A DNA stretch of 64,000 nt. It comes from Ceraceosorus guamensis. Lineage: Eukaryota; Basidiomycota; Exobasidiomycetes; Ceraceosorales; Ceraceosoraceae. A model generated the notes under the pieces. It ran no database searches. It saw only the letters and a program-made list of their open reading frames with translations, and was not told the origin of the DNA. Position 1 is the stretch's first letter. Each line of letters starts with the position of its first letter. The translations under genes and the position numbers were made by a program. The stretch spans positions 1 to 64,000 of the forward strand of contig NW_020290033.1 of the NCBI RefSeq assembly GCF_003144195.1, read 5' to 3'. Shown here piece after piece: positions 48,706-59,981 of the stretch.

Positions 48706-49770
48706 GATGGTTAAGCGATGGATAAGTGCAGTGGTGTGCTGACGTTGCAATGACGAAGAATGAAGTCTTGGTGGAAGGCGACCTTGGCATCATCCACGTT
48801 GGCAGACCAGCTTACATCAAGTCTTGAGTTTGAGTCACGAGTCGTGAGTGCACATGCTCCCGCATCGCGCTCTGGTCCCAGATGAGGCGGTGTGGCTCAG
48901 CCCGACCGCGTGCAGCAGCCAAGCCTCGCAACACTTGCTCAGCTCAATGGACCGCCAAGTGGCTTGCGTGCAACACGTGCATGAGCTCTGTTCGCACGTG
49001 ATGTAGTCACGTGTACACGCCGGACGAATCGGAACCCAAGCACCGCGCCGGATCACGGAGCATCCCCACCGGTTCGCCGCTCTCCGCGCCCACCCGATCC
49101 ACCGCGCGCAAAGCTTTCCTCGCAAGGAGGGTGCTGCCACGGCGCTTAGAGTAGGGCGTCGCGCTCACGATATCGACGAATTTTTGCTGTATTTGTGGAT
49201 TGGGACGCGCACTTGAGGACAAGAGCGCCTCTTGAGACTTCTTGCAACCGACTGCTGTCAGACGGAGTCCGCCGAAGGGCGCGTCTATATAGAGCGAACC
49301 CAACATTCGTCCCGCTTTGTTTGAACTCCATTCAAATTCGCCATGGCGTGGACCGAGCGGTCCCGACGCTCGAATATTGGCCGGTGCGCGGCAGATGCGC
49401 AGGGTGCAGCGGACGGCAGGCATGCAGCAGCAGCATCATCAGCACGCGCGAAAAAAGTTGCGAGTTGCATGCACGCATGGCGCGCGCGCGCGCTCGATCG
49501 TGTGTGATAGCCGGACGGGTGCGCCCGTGCGCCTGCTGCGCTGTGTATGTCAGGCAGAAATCGGATAGCCGCGCAGTGTGCAAAAGACCTTGGGGCCATG
49601 CACCAGACAGCAGCAACAGCGATCGAGGAAGCGAAGTGGGATAGCGGAGAGGGAGAGAGATAGCTCTGCGTATTTCTTCTCGTGAGCCGAGGTCCTCAAC
49701 TTTCTGCTGTTCTCCATCTCCACCTCGTCCATCATACACTTCCATACGCATACAACGCACCACTTTCACG
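48706..49770. promoter_or_regulatory. Divergent promoter region of CUE gene and citrate synthase
   Basis: The two start codons are 1065 bases apart. Visible elements are the inverted word GAGTCACGAGTCGTGAGT at 48832-48849 near the CUE gene, CTATATAG at 49285-49292, and two ATTGG boxes (CCAAT on the minus strand) at 49199-49203 and 49376-49380. A (CG)n tract lies at 49480-49493. CCAAT is the binding site of the HAP complex, known to control citrate synthase in yeast; its use here is inference. Confidence 0.5.
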
Positions 49771-51475
49771 ATGATCTCCCTCACCATCCCACGCGTCGCC
49801 CTGAGGGCCGCTGCCCCATCCAGGCAGTTCGCTGCCGCTGCTAATGGCAGCGTTCGAGGAGTCAAGACCCTCACAGAAGCCGTCGGAGAGGTCATTCCCA
49901 AGAAGCGCGAGGAGCTGGCTCAGCTCAAGTCTAGCTCTGCCGATAAGAGCCTGGGTGAAGTCAAGGTGTCGAACCTTTTGGGTGGTATGAGAGGGTTGAA
50001 GATTATGCTCTGGGAAGGCTCCGTCCTGGACGCCAACACTGGTATCACTTTCCACGGAAAGACTATCCCCGACTGCGAAAAGGAGCTGCCCAACGCCAAA
50101 GACCTTGGTCTCGGAGGCAAGGAGATGCGTGAGTGCGCGCGTGGGCTGCATCTATTCTGCGCTCGGCTTGTTTAACGATGTACGCGCTTGCAGTCCCCGA
50201 GTCTATGCTCTGGCTTCTCTTGACCGGCAACGTGCCCAGCAACGAGGAGGTTAAGCAGCTGTCTGCTGAGCTCGCTGCCAAGGGAAAGCTCCCCAGCTTC
50301 GTCGAGAAGATCATCGACAGCTTCCCCAAGACTTTGCGTGAGTGCGACAATCGCGAGTGTGCCATGTAGGCGGGAGTTCTGACGTGCATGATACCGGACG
50401 CTTTGCAGACCCCATGACCCAATTCGCTGCTGCTGTCGGTGCCCTCAACCACGACAGCGCTTTTGCAGCTGCATACACCAAGGGCATTAAGAAGACGGAA
50501 TACTGGCAGCCCACTTTGGAGGACTCCATCGACCTGGTGGCCAAGCTGCCCGCCATCGCAGCCCGCATCTACTACAATGTCTTCGGAAAGGGTGACGGCC
50601 AGCAAAAGATTGACACCTCCAAGGACTTGATCGGCAACTACGCCGAGATGATTGGCTACGGTGGAAACGAGGGTCTGACCGACTACCTTCGTCTGTACAT
50701 TGCCATTCACGGTGACCACGAGGGTGGTAACGTGTCTGCCCACACTGCTCGTGAGTAGCATCGTGTGTCGAGTAGAGGCAAGAACATGGCAGCTGATCTT
50801 GCCTCTCTGTGGAACGCGACGCGACAGACTTGGTTGGCAGTGCCCTCTCCGACCCTTACTTGTCTTACTCTGCTGCTCTTCTTGGTCTCGCTGGTCCTCT
50901 TCACGGGTGAGCATAGTATTGCACGAGCGTGGGAACCTATAGAGACAAGCTTACACGCACCGCGTCTGCACTTTCGCAGTCTTGCCAACCAGGAAGTGCT
51001 CGGATGGGCCCTTGGCATGCAAGACAAGGTTGGCCCCAACGCTTCTCACGAGCAGATCAAAGAGTACCTTTGGGACACGCTCAAGAGCGGCCGTGTCGTT
51101 CCCGGTTACGGACACGCCGTTCTGCGTCGACCAGACCCTCGCTTCACAGCCCTGAGCCGATTCTGCGATGACAGACCCGAGCTGCAACAATCTTCCATCG
51201 TCCAGCTGGTGAAGAAGGTTTCCGAGGTCGCTCCCGGCGTGCTGAAGGAGCACGGAAAGACTGCAAACCCCTTCCCAAATGTCGACGCCGCTTCCGGATG
51301 TGTGCTCCATGAGTACGGTCTTTCCGAATTCCGCTACTACACTGTCATTTTCGGTATCTCCCGCGCCATTGGAGCTCTGCCTCAACTCGTCATGGACCGC
51401 GCTCTCGGTCTGCCCATCGAGCGCCCCAAGAGTATGAGCATCGCTGCGCTCAACAAGCACCTGGGTAACAACTAG
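49771..51475 (+). CDS. CIT1: Mitochondrial citrate synthase
   Basis: Exons 49771-50128, 50194-50337, 50409-50750, 50828-50906 and 50980-51475 close in frame to 472 residues, the usual length. The enzyme condenses acetyl-CoA with oxaloacetate to citrate in the TCA cycle. The N-terminus ([20 protein letters not shown]) is a mitochondrial presequence. Catalytic residues are H307 (LAGPLHGLANQE), H353 ([12 protein letters not shown]) and D410 (FPNVDAASG). The spacing of 46 residues between the two histidines equals that in the animal enzyme. Other landmarks are [14 protein letters not shown] and [11 protein letters not shown]. Intron 4 interrupts the codon just after catalytic H307. Codons are biased toward C-ending forms (GCC, CTC, AAG), as expected of a highly expressed gene. 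It ends at LGNN without a peroxisomal signal, which supports the mitochondrial isoform. Confidence 0.96.
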
Positions 51476-52550
51476 GGTGTGGGCGCGAAAAGCGTAGGGC
51501 GTCTGTCGGTGTAGATGCGAGCACACTGCCAACAAAAAGCAAACCGCAATTGATGTTTAGATGCATGACTGCTATCATGGGTGCATGGTTTGCGAGGTGA
51601 GGTCTGGCCTGCGTGAAAGCGGTGTGGCAAAGATCACGTGGGAAAACGCGAAAGTGCGGCGCGTGTGCTGTAAATGCGCTCACAGCATTCGTGTAGGCTT
51701 GACCTCGACTTAGTTCATTTGACTCACGACTACGAACGTGTCTGTTCTCGTGGCGACTACTCGGAGCTAGCTAGCCTAACTAAGTCCTGAAACCTTTGTC
51801 AGGAGGGCAAGACAAGCAACATAGCGCGCAGAGGCATGCAGGGCTCGTCGTCCTGGTACAGCGCAGCTCGGTGACGACTGCGCTGCTGGCTTTTCAGCGG
51901 ATGGTAACAAGCGTTCGCGATGACACCCATTAGATGATAGATCAGCGACTTGCTTCGACCCAAGCAGACTTGTCAAGACGACATTGCGTGTCGCGTACAG
52001 AGCTCACTTTGGGGACAGACAATTACACTTGCGGTGGCGACTGAGACGACGATGGCCTTGAGAGCGCTAAGACCGATCCGCCGGAAGACCAAGACCGCAA
52101 CTCGATCGTTCCCAGCGAGCGCGCCCGCGGACAGGTGGCAAATTGCGATGAGCTCGCGCATCGGAATACAAATTGAAGCTTTAGGGCGGTGCCGGAGGTG
52201 CCGCTGTAACCATTGCCTGACGCCAGTCAGTCTTTGGTTAGAAAAGAGGCCGCTGGACCGTCACCACCTCACTGCAGCGCCGTACGGTCGCAGGCCTGCA
52301 TGGGGAAGTTGATGGTTATGGAGTGTCTCAAGACGTAAGCGAGCCGCCGCTCGACCATCGTTCCGCGCAGAATTGGGATCCAGGAGCAGACGCGAGTGAG
52401 TTGCGGCCTAGGATGACGATGCATGAAGTTTGATTTCGCCACTGATGATGCTTCCTCTATAACGGAGACTACGTTGCTGTGGGTACAACCCATCACCTTT
52501 CCATCTTCACGTTCTTGTGGCATCTTCAGCTGCTGGCCCCCTGTGTGGGG
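51476..52550. other. Intergenic, no gene
   Basis: The region holds the citrate synthase 3' end and the leader/promoter of the following secreted protein. The word GACTCACGAC is at 51721. No ORF here has family features. Confidence 0.45.
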
Positions 52551-54015
52551 ATGTCTCTTGGTACACTGATGCTCCGACTGCATGCAGGGATGCCCCTCCT
52601 GCCACCATGGATCGCCCTCGCGCTTCTGCTGCTCACGTCGTGCGTGACCAGCCAGAACGCCTCGCCTAGCTTCGAGGTGAGTGGCCCGTTGGCAAAATGT
52701 CCCACATAGAGGCTCATAGTGGCTTCATATCTTTCCCTACAAGAGCCTGAGCCGGCGCACGGGTCCGACGAACGACGGGTGGGAGTCGGCGTTACGTGCG
52801 CTCGCTGGACACTCGGTGGAAAGCTCTCGTGGAGTCGCGCAGCACATGCAATCCAACGCGGGTGACTTGTCGGCGATTTTGCCGCCAGAATTGGTAGCCA
52901 ATATCCGCACATCCGGCCTCACAAGGCAGGCCTATCAGCATCTACCCCACGCATCTCACAATGCGGAAGCCACGCCTGATATTTACACTGGCGGGCTTCC
53001 TCTACGGTCCGATGGTTCTCGCCTTGGCAGCCGACTGCCCTCGATCGATGCAGAAACGCCCTACGATCATGACGCTGCATCGACGCGCTCCCGGGAACAA
53101 GCTGGATACTCGCACGCTTTGAACGATCCAAACCATGTTCCCGGTCGCCACGTCAGGCACCAAATTTTGACTGACCTACAATCTGCCTCAAGCGGAAAGC
53201 CCGGCCCCAAGTCTGGGAGCATGTATATCAAACATCGACTGGGTCCATTCTCGTCGCTTGCAGACGTCGATGCATTGCCGCTCGACTCGCCAAAGGCAAA
53301 GCGTGGCTACGGTCAGCTTAGGGCAGAGCCGGAAGAATTGGTTTCGGCAGAGAGTCCGCCTGCGAGGCATCTGGAAGCAGCTGCAAAGATGGAGCAATGC
53401 CCTGGCGGCGTAAAGATCTGCCATGAATCTCGTCACCGTCATCTTGAAGCGCTCAGTGAAGCGGCCGATCACCACAAGAGGACATTTATGCCAAACATGG
53501 CATTCTTTACCGTGAGTTGCAGATCGCGCGCGGTCGTCGAAGCTCGCGCTCAAACTGCATCATGCCCCCTGAAGCCTCGACAAGGATTTGGGCGGACCAG
53601 AACAGAGCCTGTGCTTCACACTTGGGGTGTCGCCTACGACAAGGACAGCCGCAAAATTCCCGGTGGCGGCATTACTTCTACTGGAAAAGAGTATGGTGTC
53701 ACGATGATGTACATGAAGCCAGGTAGCCGCTTGTATGATAAGATGGATCAAGTGGCACACGCTGAGACGCCAGGTCCAAACGCGCGAATTCGGACTTCGG
53801 TGGTACCTGCCCTGTCGCGCGCCGAATTGGCAAAACTAGCACGAAGCGCTCGAAGAAGACTCCGAGCTGGGACGGGAGGAGGACCACAGTATGCTTCTTC
53901 TAGGCAGAGGCAGCTAATGGCACAGCTGGATCCGCAAGGGAAAGAGGCGAAGCCCGATGCTTCTGGGGGGCACGCCTCGAGCAGCAGTGGCAAATATCAC
54001 TTTAGATGGATTTGA
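52551..54015 (+). CDS. Uncharacterised secreted protein
   Basis: Exons 52551-52676 and 52744-54015 (intron 52677-52743) give 465 residues; the family is not recognised. The N-terminus carries a hydrophobic segment (MPLLPPWIALALLLLTSCVT, from a second in-frame ATG at 52590) ending SQ, a good signal peptide. The start at 52590 may be the real one. The mature part is hydrophilic, with few cysteines. Its most ordered-looking block is near residues 290-385: TWGVAYDKDSRKIPGGGITS, then KEYGVTMMYMKPGSRLYDKM. The C-terminus is basic (SARRRLRAG) then Gly/Ser-rich. A GTGAGT at 53512 lies inside the frame and could be a cryptic donor, but no acceptor is clearly better than reading through. The function is unknown; secretion is inferred from the signal peptide. 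Confidence 0.65.
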
Positions 54016-54746
54016 AAACACCACGACTTCACCCCCTTCGCTGCTAGCACGAAGGCGCTTGCCAAGCGTGTGCTCGTTTGAGTCCTGAACCTGTCTGGCT
54101 TTTCGCGTCACGCGGGCCGAGTCTCTTTCAAGCGCTCGCCATGCACCAAAGGCTGCTGCTGTCCTCGTCGCCTCAAAGCCGCGCTTCAAAGCCCTGGTGG
54201 CAACTGTCGTAGCTCCCTTCAATGTATGGCAGCTGCTCACTCTCCTTTGACTGCACGTTGTGACGGCCGCAGAAGCATGTCAAGGCAGAGCTTTCTGGAA
54301 GTGGTCGTGCGGATGCTGAGGCTCGCGCCTAGAGAGCGAGTTGTGGGTGGTACCTGCAAGTTAAACGGAGGTAGTTAAACTGGCGTTTCAACTGCTAAGT
54401 GGATGTTTCCCATGGGTACACATAGGGGCGCGTTCGTGCGTACCACGTGACCATACAGTACCTCCTTTCGACTCCCAGCAATGTGCCTTTGCTGCCTTCC
54501 AATCCGACATGACCAGGGCATGACTGCATGGCATTGGGAGGGTGCGCCGGCAGTGCGAGTGAGCGTGCCCGACAGTCAAGTGTGCATGCAATTGGCTACC
54601 GGCACATGTACGCGAGGCCTCCACGACTCCAAGCGACATCGAAGTCGCACACGCACGACTGTGCGCAGAAGTGGCATGCCGGTGGAAAAAATCTTTTCAT
54701 ATCTCACAGAGTTCATATGGGTTATCGAAAGCCTCCGCGCTCGAAG
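54016..54746. other. Intergenic, no gene
   Basis: This stretch lies between the secreted protein and the tRNA-Thr gene. Short overlapping ORFs on both strands show no motif or splice structure. Confidence 0.45.
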
Positions 54747-54852
54747 TCCCGGGTAGCTCAGAGGTAGAGCGCGTCACTAGTAGTTTCGCAACCCTCCCCG
54801 CGCGTTCGCGGGATTCATGACGAGGTCCATGGTTCAATTCCGTGTCTGGGAA
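54747..54852 (+). tRNA. tRNA-Thr (anticodon AGT) with 34-base intron
   Basis: The acceptor TCCCGGG pairs with TCTGGGA (with G-U pairs). The D arm is GCTC/GAGC, the anticodon stem CGTCA pairs with TGACG, and the T arm is CATGG-TTCAATT-CCGTG. The anticodon AGT at 54779-54781 decodes ACU and, through inosine, ACC/ACA. The intron 54783-54816 starts one base after the anticodon, the canonical place. It is GC-rich and can form its own small stem (CCGCGCG-TT-CGCGGG). A T-rich run ending TTTTTT follows downstream as the Pol III terminator. Confidence 0.92.
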
Positions 54853-56027
54853 CTTATTTTGACATTTTTTATTTATTTTTTTCCCCATACGACCTTCGAT
54901 AGACGAGGTCATGCATTAATCATCAACTTTGTGCTCTACGTGCAAGGAGATACACATGAGGGTCGTTTCCCCCAACAGCATGCAGCGCAGCTGGCTAAAG
55001 AATGACGCACCGGCCGGTTTGAGCACACAGCGACAAGGATCGGAGGGCCTTGGACCAAATTTTCGTGGCAGGCGTTTGGATGGCGGCACCGACGGCCTGT
55101 AGGCAACTGCGCGCCCTGTCCAGGATTTGCACGCATCGTGAATCACCCATCCAATCTTTGTTGTACAGGCTTTCGAGGCACCCGTTTCCAGTACCGTGTA
55201 GAGGCTCTGCGGCATCTCAGCGCTGTGTGCCGTAGCCATGCCGAACACGAAGGGTACTGCGCTCTCCGCGAGCTTGAAAGCTTGCCGGATCGGGGGGAGG
55301 GCCAAAAGCTTCGCCTCTATATACAGTACACGCACGCGATGAGCAACTCCGCCCCGGCGCTACTGCATCACTTGATCGAGATGACGAGACGCTTTGCGGG
55401 GTCTGGTCTGCCCTTCGCGCTCAAGCTTGCGTTGAACACGCGCTGATCTAGTCGAGAGTCGCGAATTACTTTCGCAACGTCCGTAATAGGAAAAGTCGAG
55501 ATGAAGATCGCATCCCTGAGCCCCTACAACCCAGGCCGAAGCAGGATGAGCCATCTGCCATGGCTGGCACCTCGCCTGGGGCAAAAGGACTTACCGGAAC
55601 ACAGCAGAGCTTGACGCCCGTGTGCGCGCACACGGGCGCCAAGATGGCTCTTTTTGGGTGCGACATCCGCCCGTCGCCCTAGCGTGCGACGCAGCTCGAT
55701 GCAGGCATGCATGCATGCATACACCGATATTCAGATGCGCGCAGCTAGCGCTGGAATACTTTCTACTCAAACACATCGAGAGATATCAATGTCGTTATCA
55801 CCACCACTTACGCTGCCTATCCGTCGAAGCGCAGTATTTCGAGCCCTCCAATCCGTGCACACGGGCTCGCACAGGATCTCTGCAACCATCACGACGCCAC
55901 GTATTTCGAGAAAGCAGCAACTGCACTCATAGCCCCCGCACAAAGCCTCCTTGTCCGCAAGCGTCGCTCAGCAGCCTCACAGCTAGGCTCTTTACCCCCC
56001 GTTGCGAGCATCGCCTTCAGGACCACA
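54853..56027. other. Intergenic region with a 24-base palindrome
   Basis: No gene is supported. It contains the perfect palindrome at 55615-55638 and a (GCAT)4 run at 55705-55720. The last 100 bases are pyrimidine-rich, as expected of the leader of the LC7 gene. Confidence 0.45.
55615..55638. repeat. 24-base perfect palindrome
   Basis: CGCCCGTGTGCG is followed immediately by its exact reverse complement. There is no spacer, and pairing stops at both ends. It could extrude as a cruciform or act as a two-fold symmetric binding site. It lies 390 bases upstream of the LC7 gene. Confidence 0.8.
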
Positions 56028-56775
56028 ATGACATCCCCCAAGGTGGCCCTTTCGCCCGATGCGGTGGCTCTCAAGCCTCATGATCTCTCGACTTCCCCTC
56101 CTCCACCTGGCTCCCCAATGCCACCCATGGCGTCGCTCTCCTCCTCCCAACCCTCACCACCGGCGGAAGTGGAGGCCACCTTGAGCAAATTAACATCTCA
56201 CAGAAACGTGACTGGCTGCTTGGTCCTTTCGAGACCCGACGCTTTGGTCATCAGAGCCGGCGGCAAAGATTTCGACCCCAGTGGACCAGGGGCTGTAGAG
56301 AGGGCAGACAGACTCAGAAAGGTTACGAGGATGGCCAGGAATGTGACGGCCTGTCTGGACAAGGAGATTGCAGAGACCGAGGAAGGTGTGAGTGCAGGAC
56401 TTGCAGCAGTGGCTACCTTTGGTCGCAGCGTCAACGGGGTGCTTGCCCATCTTTACTCGAGCGCAGCTCACACAAGCACGTTTGCGCTGTACAGGACGAG
56501 TTAGGATTCTTACGCATCAGGACGGGCCGCTACGAGATGATGATCTCACCCAGTGAGTCTGGCGGAGGGAAAAGCACGCAGAAAGCTTTCCTGGTCTCCA
56601 TTCTCATAGCTGACCCTCCTCGGCCGAGCGCATTACAGGCGAAAAGTACTTGCTGGTGGTGTTGCAGGTAAGTTTGTAGAAGGCCAGGTGACCAAGACCC
56701 CAACCTCGTTCTACCTCGACGCGCCGTCCTGACTTTCTTCTCGATGCCCCACAGGACCCGACTTTGGCTCCTTGA
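56028..56775 (+). CDS. Dynein light chain roadblock/LC7 family
   Basis: Exons 56028-56387, 56495-56552, 56639-56667 and 56755-56775 give 155 residues. The C-terminal ~105 residues are a roadblock/LC7 domain: EVEATLSKLTSHRNVTGCLV, DALVIRAGG, then RIRTGRYEMMISP and EKYLLVVLQDPT. LC7 dimers bind the dynein intermediate chain and help assemble cytoplasmic dynein, which drives nuclear and endosome movement in hyphae. Canonical members have about 96-100 residues. This one has a ~45-residue Pro/Ser-rich N-terminal extension (e.g. STSPPPPGSPMPPMASLSSS). The last two exons contribute only 9 and 6 residues, yet they carry the conserved final strand, which supports the splice model. A shorter start at an internal Met is possible but less well placed. 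Confidence 0.9.
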
Positions 56776-57047
56776 GGCCGGTCGAGAGAGGCACAGAGAT
56801 CCTCTCGGCGCCCATAAACAAGTCAATCAGGGTCCTTCACCCGGCCACCGTTCGCTCTCGCTGCATCTGTCAGTGTTTGAGGTTTCACACCACAGCCCGA
56901 CTCATCGACCCCTTCAATGAAGCTGAATCTCTCATCCGATACCCCTCAGCTTGTTGCTTCCAATTCGTCCCACAAGAGAGAGAAAAATTTCATTCGCAAA
57001 ATTTGGTAATAAATTGAAGTGTAGTGATTCCACGACCACCGTCACAA

Positions 57048-58730
57048 CTATCGATAGTCAACGAGACCAGCATTGAGCACCCAGCGATCTAACCAGTCTG
57101 CTGTCATCGTCTTTCCGTACAGGACGCTGACGCCTTGCAGCACGCTATCGATGTACTGTTCCGAAATATCATCTCCCTTCTGCTTGTAGCTTCCAGCACC
57201 ATCTGTAGCAGCGCCAGCGACCCAAGTGCCCAGACCGGTCCTGACAGACCTATTAAGACCGGCCCCCACAAGCAACTTGTTGACCTTGGCGCTGTTTCCC
57301 TTGGAAGAGGTGGCAGAGGCTGCAGAGATTGCCGCCCAATTGTAGGGGTCTTGCGAGGAGGTACGAGCACTGTTGCTCTGCACCCACATGGCCAGGTGGA
57401 TGTTTACCCAGGGTCGCAAGACATCGCTGTTGCTCAGTGCAGACAACTTCATTTGACTGCCCGTCTGCCAATCCAAAAGCGCACCGGCACCATTTCCCGC
57501 ATCGCGATTCCAAGAAAAGGTATTGGCGCTGACCTTGGCGTGCGTCTTCCACAGTGTCAACTCTTGCGATCCGCCCCCGGGAGAGACTTGGAGCAGACCT
57601 ACGCTCGCTCCTGAATCCAGCCGTCCTGCGCTCGAAAGTCTAGGCTGGAAATCGCTCTCCGCTTTGATGTCGGCCAGCATGATGCGGCACATTGCCCTGG
57701 TGGGCACCTCTGGAAAGTATCTCGCAGAAGCTGACAGCACTGCAGCGATGACTTCATCCTCTTCAGCAGGAGATAGATTGCCCTCATCGTACGCCCACTT
57801 CATAATCTTTTGCAGATCCTGTCGTACCTCTCCTGGTCCATAGTTGGCATTGTTCGAGGTGAGGACGAGAGCAGAAGGGGCCGTCGCCAGATCGCTGGCT
57901 TGTGATTTGAGTGTCAAGGGACGCGTAGCCGAGGACTCGACGGCATTTGAAGTTGCGACCTTGCCAGTAGGTACAGCCCACGCAGAACTCGCGGCTTCAG
58001 ATTGCCACGGTCGAGGCGAGGATGGCTTGGTTGCGGAGACCGCATCGCGAGGCGTGGTATCAGAGGTGGCGGAGGCGGTCTGCTTTAGTGCGGACTGCAC
58101 ATGGCACGAGCGCTTGCGAGACCTGACAAGCTTGGCTCGCTTGCTGGAGGATCTCTGCGATTGCCTGCGCTCTCTCGACCGCCTCCGACGCGCCAAACGC
58201 TCTTGGATTTGTTTCCGACGCGCTTGAATATGCGCAGGCGAAGGCCGAGCGGGCTCTAGGGACTGCAAAGTCGCTGGCTCAAGCTCGATCTTTGCCAACG
58301 GTAGCGTCGAGTTGGATGTGCGAGAAGGCAGCTGCGGCTGTCCGGTGGATGAGGGTGGTGATGCGGCCGACAAGCCCAAAGACGGCCGAGGTTGAGCGCC
58401 ATCCTCTGACGATTGACTTGCAACACCCATGTCAACGCCGGCGGCTACTGGCAGCCCTTTCAACCCTGCCCCTCCCATGTAAGACACTCTCATTGGATGC
58501 ATCCCAGCAGCATACACCCATCCATTGCTCTGCGTCCCCCACGGCGGCTCCAGTTCCGAAGGGGCGGTCTGAATGCTGATTGGCGCCGATGCTGTGGTGG
58601 CGGCGGTGGCGACTGTAGAAAAGTTGTGAGATGCCGACACGGGAGGAACGATTGCTGCGCTCGTCTGGATACCCGTGCAGATGCCTAAAGTCAAGAGCGC
58701 AAAGAAGGCCCGGCGAGGTAGAAGCTCCAT
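57048..58730 (-). CDS. Secreted protein with lysozyme/SLT-like C-terminal region
   Basis: A single exon of 560 residues. The start at 58730 gives a signal peptide (MELLPRRAFFALLTLGICTG, ending near TSA). Residues ~30-300 are disordered and contain a very basic block (RRKQIQERLARRRRSRERRQ and after). The C-terminal ~230 residues are ordered. They include MCRIMLADIKAESDFQPRLS, then SGASVGLLQVSPGG, NRDAGNGAGALLDWQ, WVNIHLAMW and DPYNWAAIS. The order Glu (E358 in AES) followed by a GLLQVSP motif recalls the E...GLLQ pattern of soluble lytic transglycosylase/lysozyme-fold enzymes. That would imply cleavage of bacterial peptidoglycan or chitin-like polymers. The similarity is judged by eye and not certain. 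The frame also extends upstream of the chosen start, but without a signal peptide. It converges with the LC7 gene. Confidence 0.7.
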   Translation of the reverse strand: MELLPRRAFFALLTLGICTGIQTSAAIVPPVSASHNFSTVATAATTASAPISIQTAPSELEPPWGTQSNGWVYAAGMHPMRVSYMGGAGLKGLPVAAGVDMGVASQSSEDGAQPRPSLGLSAASPPSSTGQPQLPSRTSNSTLPLAKIELEPATLQSLEPARPSPAHIQARRKQIQERLARRRRSRERRQSQRSSSKRAKLVRSRKRSCHVQSALKQTASATSDTTPRDAVSATKPSSPRPWQSEAASSAWAVPTGKVATSNAVESSATRPLTLKSQASDLATAPSALVLTSNNANYGPGEVRQDLQKIMKWAYDEGNLSPAEEDEVIAAVLSASARYFPEVPTRAMCRIMLADIKAESDFQPRLSSAGRLDSGASVGLLQVSPGGGSQELTLWKTHAKVSANTFSWNRDAGNGAGALLDWQTGSQMKLSALSNSDVLRPWVNIHLAMWVQSNSARTSSQDPYNWAAISAASATSSKGNSAKVNKLLVGAGLNRSVRTGLGTWVAGAATDGAGSYKQKGDDISEQYIDSVLQGVSVLYGKTMTADWLDRWVLNAGLVDYR

Positions 58731-59981
58731 TGAGAATGGACTGCTCAACCTGTCGAAATGTAAAGAACGGCGAGGAATGACCCAGCGTCTAGCGGGCACA
58801 GCTTCGAGGAACGCTCAGCGCCCTCGCTAAAGAGTGACTGGGAATGTATGTGAGATGGAAAGAAGGCTAGAAAAAGTGCTGCTGCCAGAGCTGCGAAAAG
58901 AAGAAAGGGGAGAGGGAATGCTACGCCGTGACTGAAAGATTCAGTGCGGCGGAAGTGGAGATTGGGGTTGGAGGAAGTGGTGGAAGATCGCTGACCAGCT
59001 GACCTGCACAGAGTCTGATGAGCGCGATGCGAAAGGCTCATCGAATCCCGGCGATATGTGCGCGTGGCAGGCCAACATTGCACACCAACAGGCCCGGACG
59101 GCAATCTCGATTTGGCAAGCGCTGCATCTTCTGCTAGCGAATGCATTGTTCCGCAAGGCTGGCATTGTCTCATTGTTCCTGGCATTGACGCCGGCCTGTT
59201 CGAGTACCGCACCTGCCGTCGGCATTTGATTGCTGAGGTACGAGATGGATGCAGGATCGCTTGATAACTTGGCGTTCCGCTGCGTCATCGCGGCACAATA
59301 GATGTTCGTCGACCGTTACAACGGCACGCGTACGGAAATCCGCGGCCCGACACTCGTGAGTGTTGCTCTCTTGCATTGGGCAGACGATGCCACCGGCCTG
59401 ACGAAGAGCTCTTGCAGCTCAGAGACACAGCGAATGCGGAGCTGCTGAGTGAAGCCATCCATAGCGAAGGCTGGCATGTTCGATCGGGCGAGAAGCGCGG
59501 GGTGAGAATTCCTGTGCGCGGGGTCGCACGCACACCATTCACGCGTCAGAGCTGCGACGGTTGCAAGCCGCTCGCGCGGCAGGTCAAAGCCGAGAGCGTG
59601 ACGGCAGCGTAGCGAGTCACTGTCGCGAGTGAGTGGCGTATGGGGAAGCAAACTTTGGGAACGAAGCGTGCGATGGTCGCTGTCATCATTGCGTCCATTG
59701 CGCCTATCCAACGCGCCACGTCGATTTGCACATGGATGTGCAGCTCGCTGTCGCAGGGGCTCTCGCACGGTAAGACCGCCTGGACCACACTGGCGGTGCT
59801 GGCTGCAGAGCTGAATTTGGCAGCAGGGCGAGTGAGCGTGACTCTGACACTGGATGGATGTCTTTGCATGGTGTCTGTAATGTACAAGAGTTCGGCAGGT
59901 ATCAGGTGTAGGGAGTTTGAGTATTATTGACGTTCTTCGGCTGGCAATGAAAATGTTTATGTTACGGTATTAGCAGACGGG
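58731..59981. other. Intergenic, no supported gene
   Basis: The region contains the promoter of the lysozyme-like gene and the 3' side of the large disordered gene. A plus-strand ORF at 59640-59930 has hydrophobic stretches but no recognisable family or good start context, so it is not called. Confidence 0.45.

Noticed and set aside
53512-53607. Possible intron inside the secreted protein
   Set aside because: A GTGAGT donor exists, but the only frame-keeping acceptor (ACAGAG) is weak; read-through leaves an open frame.
54916-55446. Overlapping ORFs of about 100-140 codons on both strands
   Set aside because: No family resemblance, no start or splice context; shadows of each other.
59640-59930. 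96-codon plus-strand ORF with hydrophobic stretches
   Set aside because: No membrane-protein family pattern and no splice partner; insufficient evidence.
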